From NCBI GenBank assembly GCA_041390125.1, contig JAWKQN010000014.1, forward strand, positions 113,106 to 177,105: a DNA stretch of 64,000 bases, given 5' to 3'. The notes under the pieces are model-generated. The model searched no databases. It was given only the letters and a program-made list of their open reading frames with translations, and had not been told where the DNA came from. This DNA comes from Gemmatimonadota bacterium (GTDB lineage Bacteria > Gemmatimonadota > Gemmatimonadetes > Longimicrobiales > Gaopeijiaceae). The position numbers and the translations under genes were made by a program. How positions within the stretch are numbered: the stretch's first letter is position 1; every line of letters starts with the position of its first letter. Shown here piece after piece: positions 36,612 through 46,467 of the stretch.

Positions 36612-37568
36612 GTGCGCGTGCAGCTTGTCACGTCCTGTACCAACCGCAAGAAGCGTGCGGCAACCGAGAGGTGTCGGATTCGCGAGCTGCGGTCCGTCGG
36701 TATGGAGGAGCGCGCCGGCGAATGGTGGGCCCGACTTGAGGAGGTCAAAGCGCCTCGGTGGGCGGCCCGGTCCCTCTACGCCGGCGAGCATTGGGTTGCG
36801 TTCTTGTCGGCCCTGAAGGCCGGCCCCCCGGACTCTCGTTCGGGGTGGGTGCTCTCCGCCGGCCTAGGGCTGATCACCGTTGATACACCCGTACCTGCGT
36901 ACGATGCCACCTTCACCCCCAATAGCCCCGATTATGTATGCCCGCCTCCTTCGCGCGGCGCCACTGCCGCCTGGTGGCGTCTGCTTGCCGACCGACCGCT
37001 TCCCGGTGGCGCGCCGCGGAGCCTTGAGCAGTTGGGGCAGTGCTACCCTGATGACCTTATCGCAATCGCAGCGTCTCACCGGTACCTCCAAGCTGTTGGC
37101 GAGGATCTGGAGCGGCTGCTGTGTCAACGTCGGGGCCGCGGTGTAGCGATCTTTGCTCCCAGCCTCCCCAACTCCTTGTCGTCATGGAGCAGTGCCTCGA
37201 TCGCTCTCGACAGCCGGGCACAGTCGATGGTAGGGGGTTCCGAGGTCAGCCTCAGCATTAGGGTGGCGACCGAAGCTCTTTCCGGCGACGACCTCTCTCT
37301 ACCGACCCTGCGGCGGCGCGTTGCCGAGCTTCTCAGAGGCGACACGCTTCCACGCTACGAGCGCACGCCCGCACCCGATGGTGAGATCCTTAGCTTCATC
37401 CGCGAAGCCCTGCAGAGGAATCCCTCGGCTCGCGCCACGCCGTTGCTGCGTCAGTGGAGGGACTTGGGCCGGGCCTGCGAGCAAGGGCGCTTCCGAAGCC
37501 TCTATGAGCAGGCTGCCGCGGAAGAGCGCCTGTCGCCAAGCCTCGCTCGTGCCGGGGTCGAGGCATGA
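36612..37568 (+). CDS. Unknown protein of the preQ0/DpdA operon (DpdC candidate)
   Basis: 318 residues from GTG 36612. It opens with QLVTSCTNRKK, a strand followed by a Cys/Thr/Lys turn as in YaaA/DUF6884-like proteins, then YAGEHWVAFLSAL, GLGLITVDTPVPAYDATF, and a helical C-terminal third. I do not recognise it with certainty. In the Salmonella dpd cluster DpdC turns dPreQ0 in DNA into dADG; this gene sits directly before dpdA (ATGA overlap), so it is a candidate for that or another base-tailoring step. That is a positional inference. Confidence 0.6.
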   Translation: MRVQLVTSCTNRKKRAATERCRIRELRSVGMEERAGEWWARLEEVKAPRWAARSLYAGEHWVAFLSALKAGPPDSRSGWVLSAGLGLITVDTPVPAYDATFTPNSPDYVCPPPSRGATAAWWRLLADRPLPGGAPRSLEQLGQCYPDDLIAIAASHRYLQAVGEDLERLLCQRRGRGVAIFAPSLPNSLSSWSSASIALDSRAQSMVGGSEVSLSIRVATEALSGDDLSLPTLRRRVAELLRGDTLPRYERTPAPDGEILSFIREALQRNPSARATPLLRQWRDLGRACEQGRFRSLYEQAAAEERLSPSLARAGVEA

Positions 37569-38842
37569 AGTTCTTCTTCCCCGACAGCCAGGACTTCGTG
37601 GACCCTTCATTCGACTTGGTCACCGAGGAGCGGTCACCGACTCGAGTCCGTCAGCGGGACGATCTCTACCCGCACGAGATCTTCGCCACTCCGCCATACG
37701 ACGGCTTGCTCGTCTCCATGGCGATCGTGAGCGGCTACGGGGTTGGAACAGGGAAGTATTCGATCGCCCAGCGGCAGCGCTTCCTTCGGTGCGGTGTTCG
37801 GGAGTTCTTCCGTCTGCAAGCTTCACCCCGGCTCGAAACGTTTGGAGACTGCGGCGCTTTCAGCTATTGGAAGGAGACGCATCCCCCTTTCACGGCTGCT
37901 GAGGTGTTCGAGTTCTACGAGAGTGCCGGCTTCGACTACGGTCTGTCGGTTGACCATGTAATACCAGTCTTTCGACCCGACTTTGATTCGGTGATCCCGC
38001 TGCCCGACCTCGGGTCTGAGGTCGAGAAGTGGAAGCGCCGGCAGGAGATCACGATCGAGGCGGCGGGAGAGTTTCTCAGGTTGTGCCACTCAGATCGCCC
38101 CCGCTTCCAACCCGTTGGCGTAGCTCAAGGATGGAGTCCGAGGTCCATTGCCCATTCCGTCTCTGAGCTACAGAAGATGGGGTACCGCACGGTGGGCATC
38201 GGCGGACTGGTGCCCCTGAAGACGCCCGAGATCTTGGACGTCTTGAAGGCGGTGAGCAAGGTACGCCATAAGGACACCAAGCTCCACCTACTGGGCGTCA
38301 CCCGCCTCGACGTGATCAGGGACTTTGCTAGGCTTGGCGCGACTTCCTTCGATAGTACGGCACCGCTCATGCGCGCCTTCAAGGACAAGGACAAGAACTA
38401 CTACCTGGGAGACCGAACCTTCCCGGCCATCCGCGTCCCCCAAGTTGACGGAAACCCGAAACTGAAGCGCCGGGTCTTGGCCGGTGAGGTGCGGTCCGAT
38501 TCAGCGCGGCGACTCGAACAGCGGGTGCTCGCGCTCTTGAATGACTTCGATCGAGACGCTGCTCCGGTGACCGACACCCTAGCTGCGGTGCTTGAGTATG
38601 AGGCCCTTTTCGACCCCAACTCAGATCGAGAGGCTCAGTACAGGCAAGTCCTCATGGAGCGCCCCTGGAAGCGCTGCGATTGTGAGATCTGCGAGGCTTT
38701 GGGCATACACGTCATCCTCTTCCGCGGCGCCGAGCGGAATCGCCGGCGGGGCTTCCACAACCTCCATCAGTTCTACCGCTCTCTGGCAGACGCGGTGGCT
38801 CCACTCACACCCAAGACTGTGCGGATGCGCCGTGCCAAGTAA
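37565..38842 (+). CDS. dpdA: TGT-like DNA-guanine transglycosylase DpdA
   Basis: 425 residues. TGT fold with the catalytic Asp pair: D95 in FGDCGAF and D130 in SVDHVIP. Zinc site C371, C373, C376 (RCDCEIC) and a His at 398 or 401. The VGIGGLVPL, LHLLGVTRLDVI and FDSTAP blocks match DpdA rather than tRNA TGT, which has a different RNA-binding insertion. DpdA exchanges guanine for preQ0 in DNA. The gene lies at the end of a complete preQ0 operon with a DpdB-like gene overlapping its stop, so DNA rather than tRNA is the likely target. Confidence 0.88.
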   Translation: MKFFFPDSQDFVDPSFDLVTEERSPTRVRQRDDLYPHEIFATPPYDGLLVSMAIVSGYGVGTGKYSIAQRQRFLRCGVREFFRLQASPRLETFGDCGAFSYWKETHPPFTAAEVFEFYESAGFDYGLSVDHVIPVFRPDFDSVIPLPDLGSEVEKWKRRQEITIEAAGEFLRLCHSDRPRFQPVGVAQGWSPRSIAHSVSELQKMGYRTVGIGGLVPLKTPEILDVLKAVSKVRHKDTKLHLLGVTRLDVIRDFARLGATSFDSTAPLMRAFKDKDKNYYLGDRTFPAIRVPQVDGNPKLKRRVLAGEVRSDSARRLEQRVLALLNDFDRDAAPVTDTLAAVLEYEALFDPNSDREAQYRQVLMERPWKRCDCEICEALGIHVILFRGAERNRRRGFHNLHQFYRSLADAVAPLTPKTVRMRRAK

Positions 38843-39974
38843 GCCACTCACACGCCAGCCGAGGACGCTCCGACTCCCCGCGATCGAGTTGCGCCAGAGC
38901 GGCGCTAGGCCGTTGTATTCCTTTGCGATGGACGGCAAAGATCTTCCGAAGGTCGCGTCCGTCTCGCGTATCCGCCGCGAAGGCGACGCGGAGCTTCGTG
39001 GCTACCAACGCCCAGAGGTTCAGGCCCACATAACGGAGATTCAGAAGTACTTGGAGTCTTCAGAGCCGATCTTGCCCAACGCTATCGTCGTGGCTTTTGA
39101 TACTTCGGTACACTTCGAGCCCAGCCGCGGCCGGCGCCCCCGCGGCGCCGTTGGAAGGCACGGAACACTCGTTGTGCCCGTTGCCAAGAGCGCCAATGAT
39201 GTTCGACCCGGTTGGATCGTCGATGGACAGCAACGTGCCGCAGCCATCGAGCGCTCCGCGTTGGATGCCTTTCCGGTCTTTGTGATCGGTTTCGTGGCGC
39301 GGAGCGATGAGGAGCAAAGAGAGCAGTTCATCCTTGTGAATGCCACCAAGCCGCTGCCCAAGGGCCTGATCTATGAACTGTTGCCAATGACAAAGACGCG
39401 GCTCCCGTCGACCCTTGGGAAAAAGCGGTTCCCTGCAGCGCTGTTGGCAGAATTGAACCAAGATAGGAAGTCGCCGTTTCACCGGAAGATTCGCACGCCG
39501 ACGTCGATCGATGGGGTCGTCCGCGACAACTCAGTGCTGCGAATGCTAGAGAACAGCTTGACGGACGGCATCCTTTATTGGCTACGCGATCCGCACACGG
39601 GCGCCGGTGAACCGAAGAAGATGTTGAAGGTCGTCAAAGACTTCTGGTGGAGCGTTAGCGACCTTTTCCCTGAGGCTTGGGAGGAAGTGCCCCGGCGGTC
39701 CCGACTCACCCACGGTGCCGGGATCGTTTCCATGGGAATGCTGATGGATTCCATCGCTGAAGGCTTTCGGCGGCAAGGATTGCCTGATCGCGAGGCCTTC
39801 TCGGGGGAACTCGCGCCGCTGGAGGATTCGTGTGCCTGGATGGATGGCTACTGGCAGTTCCGGAATGGTGAGCGGCGGCGATGGAACGAGATCCAGAACA
39901 CCTCGAAGGATATCGCGCTACTGGCGGACCACCTCTTGAGCGAGTACCGGCTGGCGACGAGCCGAGTGGGGTAG
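38832..39974 (+). CDS. dpdB: DpdB-like DGQHR-domain protein
   Basis: 380 residues from GTG 38832, which overlaps the dpdA stop. The DndB/DpdB signature is here DGQQR (131-135, IVDGQQRAAA), a variant of DGQHR. FILVNATKPLPKGLIYEL follows as in this family. DpdB works with DpdA in inserting preQ0 into DNA in Salmonella. The variant Q in place of H is worth noting. Last gene of the operon; no terminator is evident after it. Confidence 0.85.
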   Translation: MPSKPLTRQPRTLRLPAIELRQSGARPLYSFAMDGKDLPKVASVSRIRREGDAELRGYQRPEVQAHITEIQKYLESSEPILPNAIVVAFDTSVHFEPSRGRRPRGAVGRHGTLVVPVAKSANDVRPGWIVDGQQRAAAIERSALDAFPVFVIGFVARSDEEQREQFILVNATKPLPKGLIYELLPMTKTRLPSTLGKKRFPAALLAELNQDRKSPFHRKIRTPTSIDGVVRDNSVLRMLENSLTDGILYWLRDPHTGAGEPKKMLKVVKDFWWSVSDLFPEAWEEVPRRSRLTHGAGIVSMGMLMDSIAEGFRRQGLPDREAFSGELAPLEDSCAWMDGYWQFRNGERRRWNEIQNTSKDIALLADHLLSEYRLATSRVG

Positions 39975-40089
39975 CAAAAACTTTGGCCGGCTGTGCACCA
40001 CGCTTCCGCTTCTCTGCCCCCCGGTAGATCCAGCCAACTCGCTGCAGAGCACGAGAGGGGTCCGCATGGGTTGGCATGAGCAGGACTGG

Positions 40090-42380
40090 CTATTCTAGCA
40101 GATCCTTCCAGCTTACAACTAGCGGTGCACCAACAGCCTTCGCCTCGCCTACACGCCGCACAACTTGCCTGATGCCGGCGCCCGGGAGTGGTGCGACGAG
40201 AGCCTGCGGTCGAGCCACCGGCAGACAAAAATACAGTTTGCCCTGCGGGTTAGGATACCCCGTCGCACGCAGTTGGTCTTGCGTCATGACGGCCGCGGGA
40301 CCGGAGACGGTCAGCAGTCGACTCTCCGCTAGCGGGCTCCCGTACAGCACCACCAACTCTACTCCCAGCTCGGGACCTGTGAGGCCGATCGACCCTGTCC
40401 TACCGTCGGCGCGCATGTTGTAGAGACCGGCGGAGAGGATCCACTCCAGGTGGGCTGCGCTCTTCACATAGCCCAGGAGCACCGGCGTGTCCGCCGGAGG
40501 TCGACTCAGGATGGGTAGTGCGTCTCGAGGCGCCGCCACGGTGTTGTCCCGGGCATAGGAGACCCCTTCCCAGTAGCTTGCCCGCTCATGCTGTGACAAC
40601 TGGGACGCGGCGTGGTCGAGAACGTCGTCGATGAAGGCCCGCACGATGTCTCCGCCTTGCGCCGAACCATCCTCCGTGGGGCGGAGTGCGAACGCACCGA
40701 GTCCGGGAAGGAGCTCGTGGTAGGCTCGAAAGACCTCCGCGTCTTCGGTGCCCGGATAGAGGACGTATGCTCCAGCGGACCTTCGAATCGCGTCGCGGTA
40801 GGCGTGCATCTTCAACAAGTCGCTCCGCACCGCGCGGCCGGTCACGGCCTGCGCATCCGCCACAACCACGCCCTCCGACTCCTCCGCATCATCTCCAGCG
40901 GAAAAGACTTCCTTGATCGAATCGATCCGGTACTTGGCGTCGAAGAAGATCCACAGGACCTTGGGAGGCCGGGGGGAGCCGGCGTCCGATACGGAGATGC
41001 GAAGGGAGTAGTCGGGACGTAGGGAGTCGTCCATGAGCCCTCAACGCCCGGTCCGAACCTGCGATTGAACCAGAACTCCACATCGAGACGGCGACCCAGC
41101 CGGTACGAAGCTCCCCTGAAGACCTTGGGAACGCCTCGACGCAGATCCAGCTCCACCTTGTCAGCGGAGACTTCGACCAGGTCTTCGAGCCTCGAACCGG
41201 CATCGCAGAGGGAGTTGAGAAGCTCTACCAACTTCAGGTAGACCCAGTACTCGTACAGAGTAGCTACGTCCCGCTGCCCCGCGCCGTAGCTCTCGGCGAC
41301 CGCTCCCCAGCTGAGTCGCGCGGCGAGATCGACCTGCTCCGTAGCCGCCCTCACCTGGCGATAGCCATCTCGCTTCTCCAGGACCTGGTTCGCGCCGACA
41401 TATCGATCGAGGGCCCCGACCCCGCGGAACGACTCCGCTGCCAGCACTTGCTCGAGATAGGCCTCGAGCGCCCGACTCTCCTCTGCCCCGCGACGGCGCG
41501 ACGGAGTATCGGGGCGTCGGTCCAATGCCTCTCTGAACTGCCGACAGATCTCGAGAAAGCGCCCAAGGGCGAAGACAATGAACCGATTCGGGAGGTTGTC
41601 CAGGGTCGATTCGTGCCGGTGCACGGTCATCAGCCGTGGCAGCCAAGTCGGAGAGTCACCGTCTGCCCCGGAACCAGACGGCGCACGGGGGCCTGGGCGC
41701 GCGATCTGCCTCGCCAGTCCGCCTGCACCAGGTACTCCAGCGCCAGGCGGCCTGTCCTGCTCCTCGATCCTCCAAACGTGGTATGGACGCGCGATCACGA
41801 GAGCGACCGCGGACTGAAACTCCTCCGATTCGATCAGCGCGCGCAGGAACGCGATGCGCAGGTAGAGCGTCTCGGAATCCAGGGCAGGATCCTGCGACAA
41901 TGGGGTAGCCGCGGGCGCGAAGGAGGACAGCACCAACTCTCCGGCCACGTCCGCGACGTCTCGAAGCATCCAACGGTACTGGGACAGGTAGTCGAGCTTC
42001 CGTGAGCGGACCTCGAGGGACACTTCAGCGCGACGCCGTTCTCCAATCTGAACACGGGCCGTCAGGGTCCCGGTGTACGATCGTGGGCGGAGGCGGCCTC
42101 GACGGCCATCCGCCGAGTCACATTCGAAGACCTCAGGGAGATTCGTAGAAACCGTAGCATCCGCGTCGGCTGTGCGGATGTGGAACACATACTCCGCACC
42201 CTCCAGAAGCTGGACAGGCGCGCATCCAGGCTCCTGGGAGGACGAGCCCCGCAGGTCCAGGAGAGAGGGGGGGCCACCGCGGGACGACGTGCGGGGTAGC
42301 TGCGAGATGGTCAAGCTTCCGAGTTCCCGGCCATCCGCTTCCCTCAACGGAACGGTGACCGTCGATACCCCGATTGTCAT
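40090..42380 (-). pseudogene. DUF2357/PD-(D/E)XK nuclease (McrC-like partner), frameshifted
   Basis: From ATG 42380 one frame encodes about 450 residues of a DUF2357 protein up to EFWFNRRFGPGVEGS at about 41035. The rest continues in the next frame (MDDSLRPDYSLRI … LWIFFDAKYRID … to the stop at 40090). The nuclease motif PD…DxK lies in the second part, so a single-base shift separates the DUF2357 part from the catalytic domain. Its ATG overlaps the stop of the McrB-like gene (ATGA). DUF2357 proteins are the nuclease partners of McrB-type GTPases. It is either inactivated, an assembly indel, or a recoding site. Confidence 0.75.
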
Positions 42381-44830
42381 CCGGTGAAGCTCGCAAACTG
42401 CTGAGCCCGCAGGATTGCGGTCATGCGCTGGACCTTGTCCAAAGAGCGGGGATAGATCGCCGCGTCCGACCCGACTTCGAGGGGATCGAACGCGGCACGG
42501 CCCGCCCGCACGGCCCCTTCCTCGAAGCTCCCTGTCGCACAGAACTCGCCGAGCGCGCAGAGCGTGGGCTCGAGCCTTCGCCGGGCCCCGTGCAGCCGCG
42601 GAAGGACCTTCTGGAGGATCTGCAGGTCCAACGCCGCGTGCCACCCCTCACCACCAGCGGCGGCCCACAGACCCGCGAACCTTCCGGCTTCGAAGAACAC
42701 GCGATGGCCGAACTCGAATCCGCCTTCCAGAAGCAGTCGATGGACACTGCGGAGCGCGTCGTAGAACTCCGGTTCGGCCGGTGGGGCGGGACGGGCCGTG
42801 GCAGAGAGAAAGGCCGCCACGAGGCGGTCCAGAGTCGGTTCGCATGGTCGGGGCCTCTGAGACGACGGCTGCAGATCCTCCGTGAGCACGCGGAACTCGA
42901 AGGTGTTCGCCCGATCCAGGACCTTCGGCGAAAACATGTAGGTGGTCTCGTCCACGTTGACGGTCCCGACCACCAGCAGATTCGGGGGAACAGGGATGCG
43001 CTCGGACCCGTCCGACACCGGGCGCCATACCCCTTCCTCGTCCCGCTCCAGGTTGGGGATGCACGGCGCCTCCGACTCCATTCCCGACAACACGTCGGCA
43101 AAGTAGCGTTCCACATGCGCCAGGTTCATCTCGTCCAGAATCAACAGGTGGGGGCGGCCAGGATCCCGAGCCGCCGAGAGCATGAAGCGGAGGGGGCGAG
43201 GGGCCATCCACGCCGGGCGGCCCGATGCATCGCGGCTGCGGAGACCATCTTCGTAGCCGAGCAGTGGCTCCGGTCCAGTCCAGTCGGGCCTGACGGGCTC
43301 CACCAGCACCCGCGGCCCTCCGCCCAGCCACTCCCCGAATCGCAACGCGATCTGCGTCTTTCCAGAACCCGAAAGCCCCGTCAGCAGGGCGAACCGCTTG
43401 GTCGCGAGACTCACGATGAACGTCCGCACCAGCTCCTGGTGGCGCGCCCCAAAGCCGAGACCACATCGAGTCAGGCCACCTGCAAACTCATGCACTACAG
43501 CCGCAAGGTCGGGGCCTGGCTCCTCCTCCTCTGTCGAAGGAGCTCGGCCAAGCCATCTTGACTCCAGTTCGGCCATCACCGCGGCCCGTGCCTCCGGCTT
43601 CTGCAGCAGGTTCCAGAAGATGCCTTTGAGCGTCGCATGAGAGATGCTGTTCATCAGGTAGGAGGGCGTGACGGCCCCAGGAGCCGGGGCAGTCGCGTGG
43701 GCTCTGTCACGGTATGCGAGCATCCAGAAGGGCTCACTCGCAAGGTGGAAGAAGGCATAAGCGGCCTGCTGCCGCGAAACCGCCGACGCCGATCCCCCGG
43801 CTCGCTTCAGGAACTGGGGCACGATCGCATCGAACGTGATCCGGTTGTTCTTCACATGGCCCTCGTGTATGCCCTCCAGGACCGCGGCGAGCATGGCAGG
43901 CTTGTAGATCCGCTCCTCGCCTCCCTGCTTCGAGACGGACAGCTCCCGCACCGCAGCCACCAGAAGGGCCAACGCGGCATCGGCGTCGTCCACAACGACG
44001 ATGCTCGCACCGTCCGCGGTCAACGCGAGGCTCTCGGCCTGTGCCATGGCCACCTTTCGTATGCGGCTACCGGGCAGGTCCCTCAGCGGCAGCGCGACAT
44101 CCGGTTCGAGCGACTTCCTGAGCGCGGCGTAGTGACTCAGGTCCACATGGTCTTCCTCGCCCCCATCCAGGCGAAGAAGTCTCGCACGGCCGTCTTGGAT
44201 GGAATCCACCAGGTAGCGGCTCCCTTGCGCGGGACTGCGAAAGACGATGTGGTCTCTCAGGTACCGCCTCAGGACCGGGAAGAGGTCGTCCCGTGGGCCG
44301 ACCTCCCGGCTCGACCGGACGCGCTGAGCCACAAAGGCCTCCAGGGACCCGTACTGACTGAAAATCGCGGCCGTTCGATCTTCGCCGATACGCGTGAAGC
44401 CCATATAACGGTTGTTAAGGACGTCCGAGAGCTCGTCGACCGATCGAGAGACGGCCTCTGGCTTCGTGAGGAAGTACATAAACTCCCACGTCTGACCCGA
44501 TGATTCGTTCCGCCCCCAGATGCGCTCCGCCAGTGTGGCGTTGCGCATCTTTCCCATCACCCTTGCGACGAAGTGATAGCGGTTCTCGTAGACGCAGAAG
44601 ACCAGGTCCTCTGGATACATGGAGTGCCATCGACTCTGGTTCTGCGGGCCGGGTTCGGCGCCCCACGCGTAGAAGCCTCCAACCTCGGCTTCGATCTTCC
44701 GCAGCATGTCCGTGCGCGACTCCGGTGCCAGGGCATACACCAAGTCGGACGGAATCGAGTTGATGATGGAATCATCAAGATGGGATCGAGCGTCAGCGTT
44801 GCCTGCCGTAAACACGAAGATGTTCTTCAT
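42377..44830 (-). CDS. mcrB: EVE-domain McrB-like GTPase (type IV restriction)
   Basis: 817 residues. N-terminal EVE/PUA-like domain around residues 50-130 (WGAEPGPQNQSRWHSM, PEDLVFCVYENRYHFVARVMG), a fold that reads modified bases. A middle helical part follows. The AAA+ domain has Walker A GLSGSGKT at 485-492, Walker B LLILDEMNLAH (D566/E567) and the McrB signature VGTVNVDETTYMFSPKVLDRA. It should drive DNA translocation for the DUF2357 nuclease. ATGA overlaps couple it to the MazG-like gene before it and to the nuclease after it. A target of modified DNA is suggested by the EVE domain and by the neighbouring deazaguanine operon. Confidence 0.87.
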   Translation of the reverse strand: MKNIFVFTAGNADARSHLDDSIINSIPSDLVYALAPESRTDMLRKIEAEVGGFYAWGAEPGPQNQSRWHSMYPEDLVFCVYENRYHFVARVMGKMRNATLAERIWGRNESSGQTWEFMYFLTKPEAVSRSVDELSDVLNNRYMGFTRIGEDRTAAIFSQYGSLEAFVAQRVRSSREVGPRDDLFPVLRRYLRDHIVFRSPAQGSRYLVDSIQDGRARLLRLDGGEEDHVDLSHYAALRKSLEPDVALPLRDLPGSRIRKVAMAQAESLALTADGASIVVVDDADAALALLVAAVRELSVSKQGGEERIYKPAMLAAVLEGIHEGHVKNNRITFDAIVPQFLKRAGGSASAVSRQQAAYAFFHLASEPFWMLAYRDRAHATAPAPGAVTPSYLMNSISHATLKGIFWNLLQKPEARAAVMAELESRWLGRAPSTEEEEPGPDLAAVVHEFAGGLTRCGLGFGARHQELVRTFIVSLATKRFALLTGLSGSGKTQIALRFGEWLGGGPRVLVEPVRPDWTGPEPLLGYEDGLRSRDASGRPAWMAPRPLRFMLSAARDPGRPHLLILDEMNLAHVERYFADVLSGMESEAPCIPNLERDEEGVWRPVSDGSERIPVPPNLLVVGTVNVDETTYMFSPKVLDRANTFEFRVLTEDLQPSSQRPRPCEPTLDRLVAAFLSATARPAPPAEPEFYDALRSVHRLLLEGGFEFGHRVFFEAGRFAGLWAAAGGEGWHAALDLQILQKVLPRLHGARRRLEPTLCALGEFCATGSFEEGAVRAGRAAFDPLEVGSDAAIYPRSLDKVQRMTAILRAQQFASFTG

Positions 44831-45087
44831 AGCTCGTAGCGATCGTATTTCTGCGAGCGACCACGCACGCGGTCGGCTGGATACTTCAAGGCATTGGCCG
44901 CGATCTTCATAGCCGCGGCCGCGATGAGATCGACATCGAGAACGTCGGCCATCCGGACAAGGTAGATCAGGACATCGGCCATCTCCTGTGAAGCCCGAGC
45001 CCTCTCATCGTCGGACAGTTCGGTGTGGCCACCCTCCGCCCATTGGAACAACTCCATGAGCTCAGCGGCCTCGACGGCGAGTGCCAT
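44827..45087 (-). CDS. MazG-like nucleotide pyrophosphohydrolase, N-terminus uncertain
   Basis: 86 residues from ATG 45087, ending with an ATGA overlap to the McrB-like gene. The MazG-like metal motif is AEAAELMELFQW plus EMADVLIYLVRMAD (EXXE…EXXD). The conserved upstream part RERDWEQFHTPKNLSM is in the same frame, back to about 45160, but that stretch has no ATG, GTG or TTG start; a plausible ATG at 45193 with AGGAGG nearby is in another frame. So the gene is frameshifted at its 5' end, or starts from a non-standard codon. MazG-type enzymes in defence islands often adjust the nucleotide pool. Confidence 0.72.
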   Translation of the reverse strand: MALAVEAAELMELFQWAEGGHTELSDDERARASQEMADVLIYLVRMADVLDVDLIAAAAMKIAANALKYPADRVRGRSQKYDRYEL

Positions 45088-45193
45088 GGAGAGGTTCTTG
45101 GGAGTATGGAACTGCTCCCAGTCGCGCTCTCGGGCGAACTCCCGGAGCCGCGAGGCCAGGGAAGGCCAAGGGACTGTGAACCTCCTGGCTCAT

Positions 45194-46467
45194 CCACAGT
45201 TGGCAGCCCGTCTCCTGAGGGACCTTCCGGGCGGTGACGAGCGAGGACGGTCAGGCATCGCTGGCCCCTGTAGGCTTGCGAGACCCAGTTTCGTAACGGG
45301 GGCGGGCAACCAAAAGGCGCTCAGGGACATCGCGCCATTCCGCCGGATGGAGGGGGGCCATCGGTCCAGCCTTGCCCCTATCCCACCCGCGAATTGCCAG
45401 CCCGGCGCCCGCGGGGCGGCTGCGAGCTACCGGGACGAGGGCGCCAGGTGAGCCGCCTTGGAGGCGCGAGATCATACATTCGAACTTCAGTCTCGTCATT
45501 GGTCGTTCATTAGTGGACTTTCCTTCCCGCTTCCGAAGGGCGGATGACGGGGCGACGGGACGAGCGGATCGCCGGTGAGGCTCGCCTGTAAGTCAGAGTT
45601 GCAGGAGCCAGACATCGGCGATACGTCACCGGTGCTTCACAGAAGCGACAGGTGCTGAACGCGTTCCCACTCGGTCCTCCGGAGTTCGATCGTCGAGCCG
45701 CCTTCTTCTCGAATCGTGCCCGTCTGGCTGCTGATGGGGTGGGGCGTCGAGCCCGCGCACATGGAGCGGCGCCTTTGGGCACCTCTTGGCGACGTGGCTC
45801 TCGAGCCGTGCCAAGCGCACTATGCATCCACAGTACTGGCAGGACGCGCAGGTGGGTGCCAGCGTTACCTTGTGAGCCGCCGGGCTCAGCAAGCAGCACA
45901 TCCTCCCTTTGTATGACGCATTATCCTCCCCTCTTCCTGCCTCCTCGAGCGCCCTTGGGCCATTCCTCTACCAACTCCCTCCAGGGCCAGTCCCGCACCC
46001 ATCTTCCGGAGGCTCCATCAGGTCGCGGACCAGGTGGTGGAAAGTCGCCGTGCGCCCGAGCGGTCGTCGGCCTCAGGAGGGCCGCGCCCACCCGGTAGCG
46101 GTCTTCCCAGGTGGCGACCGCCGTGATCGAGACAGGCTTCAGAGGTGGGGCCTCAGGGCATGGGTCTGGGGGTTGGCGGGATGGGCCGCTCCAGCGGCGT
46201 CGGGTGTTCAGGCCAGCAGGGGCCGGGGCGGAATTGTGCCACGGCGGGCGCTGGATGGCAGCGGGGTCCATTCGTCGGGCGGGTAGGGGGCGGTGAGACA
46301 GGGAGGTTTGGCGTCGCGCCCGCTGCTCGAGCTTCTCGGCCGCCACCGCGCCGGGCGCGGCGTCCGCCGGTTGCCGCCGAAGCCAATCAGCCGCATTGTC
46401 GGCAATTCGTCCTGCCCCCAGACCCGAGGGACGTCCCCTGCCGCTCGAAGAACCCCGCGCCCTCATC
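45194..46467. other. Long region without supported genes
   Basis: About 1.27 kb. Every frame on both strands is short, Arg/Pro/Ala-rich and overlapping. I see no tRNA, repeat or terminator. It looks like decayed DNA between two accessory blocks. Confidence 0.5.

Noticed and set aside
45194..46467. Several 60-180 codon frames in the gene-poor stretch
   Set aside because: All overlap one another, are Arg/Pro/Ala-rich, have no ribosome sites and no family features.
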